This document shows, in pieces, positions 61,955-64,000 of a stretch of DNA of 64,000 bases. Within the stretch, counting starts at the first letter, position 1. The number at the start of each line of letters is the position of its first letter. This DNA is from JALYUA01 sp039933215 (GTDB taxonomy: Bacteria > Acidobacteriota > Thermoanaerobaculia > UBA5066 > Gp7-AA6), in assembly GCA_039933215.1 (NCBI GenBank), contig JBDTOO010000015.1, positions 1-64,000 on the forward strand, written 5' to 3'. Below the pieces are notes generated by a model. The model was not told where the DNA came from. It did no database searches and worked only from the letters and a program-made list of their open reading frames with translations. A program made the position numbers and the translations under genes.

Positions 61955-62441
61955 GCCCCGCGCGCGGCCGTACGAGGTCGCGGCGGCCCGCCCCGCGGAT
62001 CTGGATGAGATCACGCGGATCGAAAGGGAATCCTTCCTGGTCCCCTGGAAGAGGGAGTTCTTCGCGACCGAGCTCGCGGAGCCGTACCGGTACGCGCGGG
62101 TCCTGGCTGGCGGCGGCGCCGCGGAGCCGCGAATCGGCGGCTACCTCTTCGCCGTGTCGCTGTACGAGGAGTTCCACATCAACAAGATCGCGACGGACGT
62201 CCGCCTGCGCCAGCAGGGCTACGGACGGCTGCTGCTCGAGGATGCCCTCTCGCGCGCGAAAGGCGTCGGAGCCGCGGCGATCACGCTCGAGGTGCGCGTT
62301 TCGAATCTGCCGGCGCGCGAGTTCTATCGTTGCTACGGGTTCCGGGAGGCCTACCGGCGAAAGGGCTATTACCAGGATGGCGAAGACGCCTTCGCGATGG
62401 TCCTCGCCTTCGACGAAAAGCGCTCCCCCGGCTCGACTTAG
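61941..62441 (+). CDS. rimI: ribosomal protein S18 N-acetyltransferase RimI
   Basis: A GNAT acetyltransferase of 166 residues. INKIATDVRLRQQGYGRLLLEDAL contains the acetyl-CoA loop (RxxGxG), and LEVRVSNLPAREFYRCYGF is the downstream motif. The GTG at 61941 is in the end of tsaB. It acetylates the S18 N-terminus in E. coli; the link with tsaB is conserved. Confidence 0.92.
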   Translation: MALREPRARPYEVAAARPADLDEITRIERESFLVPWKREFFATELAEPYRYARVLAGGGAAEPRIGGYLFAVSLYEEFHINKIATDVRLRQQGYGRLLLEDALSRAKGVGAAAITLEVRVSNLPAREFYRCYGFREAYRRKGYYQDGEDAFAMVLAFDEKRSPGST

Positions 62442-62556
62442 CGGTCTCGCGGGAATCGCGTCCGAAGAACCTTGAATGCCCGGCGCCCGGTGGTTACACT
62501 CGGGTCGTGGCCTTCCTTTTTCCTCCCCCGTTTACAAAAAAAGGAGGTTCGAGACG

Positions 62557-62781
62557 ATGGGAACCCAGACTCCGGATTCTCTGACGGAAGTCGACGCCGA
62601 ATACCGCCGCCTCCAGGACGCCCATCAGGATCACGAGCACCGCCTGCAGACCTACGCCGGGAAACCTCAGCTTTCCGAAGACGAAGAGATCGAAGAGAAG
62701 CGCCTGAAGAAAGAGAAGCTCGCCATCAAGGACCGCATGGAGGCGATCGCGCGCAATTACCGGGAAGGGGTCACGCACTGA
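62557..62781 (+). CDS. DUF465 (YdcH family) small coiled-coil protein
   Basis: A 74-residue charged helical protein. AEYRRLQDAHQDHEHRLQ, then EEKRLKKEKLAIKDRMEAI is the DUF465 pattern. A perfect AAGGAGG lies nine bases before ATG 62557. Its TGA overlaps the CTG of psd (CTGA). Function unknown; a run of seven A bases lies just before the Shine-Dalgarno. Confidence 0.88.
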   Translation: MGTQTPDSLTEVDAEYRRLQDAHQDHEHRLQTYAGKPQLSEDEEIEEKRLKKEKLAIKDRMEAIARNYREGVTH

Positions 62782-63431
62782 AGTTTCCCCTTGCGAGCGA
62801 AGGCTGGAAGTTCATTCTTCCCGCGCTCGCCCTGACGGTCGCAGCCGCCGCCACCGGGCACCCGATCTGGGCGGCAGGGTTGGCGGCTCCGACCGTTTTC
62901 CTCATCTCATTCTTCCGGGATCCCGAACGCCGCCCGGCGGGGGGTCCGGAGACGATTGTCTCGCCGGCGGACGGAACGGTGCTCTCGATCGGTCCCGCTT
63001 CCGAGGCGCCGCCCGGGGCGTCCCGCCGGATCTCAATCTTCATGTCCGTCTTCAACTGTCACGTCAACCGAGCCCCCGTGACCGGCGTCCTGTCCGACTA
63101 CGCCTACAACCCGGGTCGGAAGATGGCGGCGTTCGCCGAGAAGGCGTCCCTGGAGAACGAGCAAAACCTGGTGACCATGTCGTCGGGAACCGGCCGCGTC
63201 GCGTTCAAGCAGATCGCGGGGGCGCTCGCACGCCGGATCATCTTCTATCCGAAGCCCGGCGAATCGCTCGAGCGAGGCCAGCGCGTCGGCATCATCCTTT
63301 TCGGCTCGCGGGTCGATCTCTTCCTTCCGGACGACGCCGAGGTGCTCGTCGTGAAGGGGCAGAAGGTCAAGGCGGCGCTGACGGGTATCGCCCGATGGAA
63401 GAGCTCGCCGCCTCCCCCGGCCCGGGGATGA
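62778..63431 (+). CDS. psd: phosphatidylserine decarboxylase, CTG start
   Basis: A short-form (archaeal-type) decarboxylase of 217 residues. It makes phosphatidylethanolamine. The self-cleavage site is FGSRVDLFLP with Ser177 becoming the pyruvoyl group, and FMSVFNCHVNRAPVTG carries the active His. The N-terminus KFPLASEGWKFILP matches family starts, yet no ATG, GTG or TTG precedes it in frame after the middle of DUF465. CTG 62778 lies in a CTGA overlap with that gene, with GGGAAGGGG seven bases upstream. pssA, supplying its substrate, follows 15 bp later. Confidence 0.92.
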   Translation: MKFPLASEGWKFILPALALTVAAAATGHPIWAAGLAAPTVFLISFFRDPERRPAGGPETIVSPADGTVLSIGPASEAPPGASRRISIFMSVFNCHVNRAPVTGVLSDYAYNPGRKMAAFAEKASLENEQNLVTMSSGTGRVAFKQIAGALARRIIFYPKPGESLERGQRVGIILFGSRVDLFLPDDAEVLVVKGQKVKAALTGIARWKSSPPPPARG

Positions 63432-63446
63432 GCCCGCGGTGAGCCC

Positions 63447-64000
63447 ATGAGCGAGTCGACGCCGGCGGCGCCCGGCCTTCCGGGCGGCCGGGTCCGCGTC
63501 CGGAGGCTCTCGCGCGAGAAGCTCTCGCGAGGCCTCTTTCTCCTTCCGACGCTCTTCACGGTCGGCAACCTCTTCTGCGGCTATCTCTCGCTGTGGTGCT
63601 CGATCAACGGCACGTTCGAGCGGGCCGCCCTCCTGATCATCGGGGCCGCCGTGCTCGACATGCTGGACGGGCGCGTCGCGCGCCTCACCAACACGGCTTC
63701 GGAGTTCGGCGAGGAGTACGACTCCCTGGCCGACCTGGTCTCCTTCGGAGTCGCCCCGGCGATCCTCGTCTATTCCTGGGGGCTCTCCGACTTCCACCGG
63801 CTCGGCCTCGCCGTCTCGTTTTTCTTCGTCGTCTGCGGCTCCATGCGGCTCGCGCGCTTCAACATCCAGACCCACATCGCCGACAAGAAGTACTTCGTGG
63901 GGCTCCCGATCCCGTCCGCGGCCGGGACGATCTGCGCGCTCGTACTCGCGACCCCGGACCCGCTCGTCGACCGCGTCTGGATGACGGGCGTGCTGGTCGT
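63447..64000 (+). CDS. pssA: CDP-diacylglycerol-serine O-phosphatidyltransferase (partial)
   Basis: At least 184 residues; the gene continues past the window end. The CDP-alcohol phosphotransferase motif is present (DMLDGRVARLTNTASEFGEEYDSLAD, D-G-x2-A-R-x8-G-x3-D-x3-D, written here in two parts: DMLDGRVAR and GEEYDSLAD). It makes phosphatidylserine, the substrate of the preceding psd. Start ATG 63447; several transmembrane helices follow. Confidence 0.93.
   Translation, partial: MSESTPAAPGLPGGRVRVRRLSREKLSRGLFLLPTLFTVGNLFCGYLSLWCSINGTFERAALLIIGAAVLDMLDGRVARLTNTASEFGEEYDSLADLVSFGVAPAILVYSWGLSDFHRLGLAVSFFFVVCGSMRLARFNIQTHIADKKYFVGLPIPSAAGTICALVLATPDPLVDRVWMTGVLV

Overview
The window is one contiguous, very gene-dense piece of a high-GC bacterial chromosome. 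It carries about 65 protein genes, one tRNA and the RNase P RNA. I see no rRNA, insertion sequence, prophage or CRISPR array. The host is a diderm: it has lpxB, an MsbA-type exporter, a LolB-like lipoprotein, lipoproteins and a SPOR protein. The mix of SpoVG, a C4-type S18, DUF4388/PATAN proteins and stand-alone MshEN-domain proteins, together with the GC content, suggests Acidobacteriota (perhaps Thermoanaerobaculia-like). That placement is inference from gene content, not a measured phylogeny.

Layout. 0-5 kb: lpxB-msbA-yicC-gmk-rpoZ on the minus strand. 5-17.8 kb: a long run of minus-strand genes, made of a radical-SAM/DUF547/MauE-like/START-like operon, then an M50 protease with scpA-scpB-rluB-cmk, then rpsA-HU-HIT-two small membrane proteins-asnB. 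17.9-22.7 kb (plus): ECF sigma factor, zinc-finger anti-sigma with HEAT-like repeats, a DUF4097 surface protein and a secreted protein with three ComEA-type HhH domains. 22.7-36 kb (minus): M24 peptidase, NAD(P)-binding protein, recG, a cNMP-FHA regulator, an LD-carboxypeptidase, rnpB, a NYN protein, DUF4126, two PATAN-domain proteins (one with a J domain and TPRs, one with a SPOR domain) and uvrC. 36-42 kb: zinc-ribbon mini-protein, uvrB, a small membrane protein and a class A penicillin-binding protein. 42-50.5 kb (minus): a conserved block TPR protein-lolB-like-ispE-spoVG-tRNA-Gln-prs-rplY-pth-rpsF-rpsR-DUF2232-rplI. 50.6-55 kb (plus): two MshEN-domain proteins flanking an HU gene, then an M50 protease. 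55-64 kb: murJ-dtd, ssb, mutS-nagZ, tsaB-rimI, DUF465-psd-pssA (pssA runs off the window).

How genes join. Genes are strikingly often joined by a four-base overlap of the form NTGA, in which the start codon NTG shares TG with the TGA stop of the upstream gene. I count 8 ATGA, 4 GTGA, 5 TTGA and 2 CTGA junctions. Four conserved genes (pth, recG, psd and the lolB-like gene) can only encode their full conserved N-termini if translation starts at CTG. That is the most unusual directly readable property of this window.

Other points of interest are the radical-SAM operon at 14.6-17.8 kb, which may act on membrane lipids, and a 47-bp palindromic element that occurs immediately after the 3' ends of two unrelated genes 10 kb apart.
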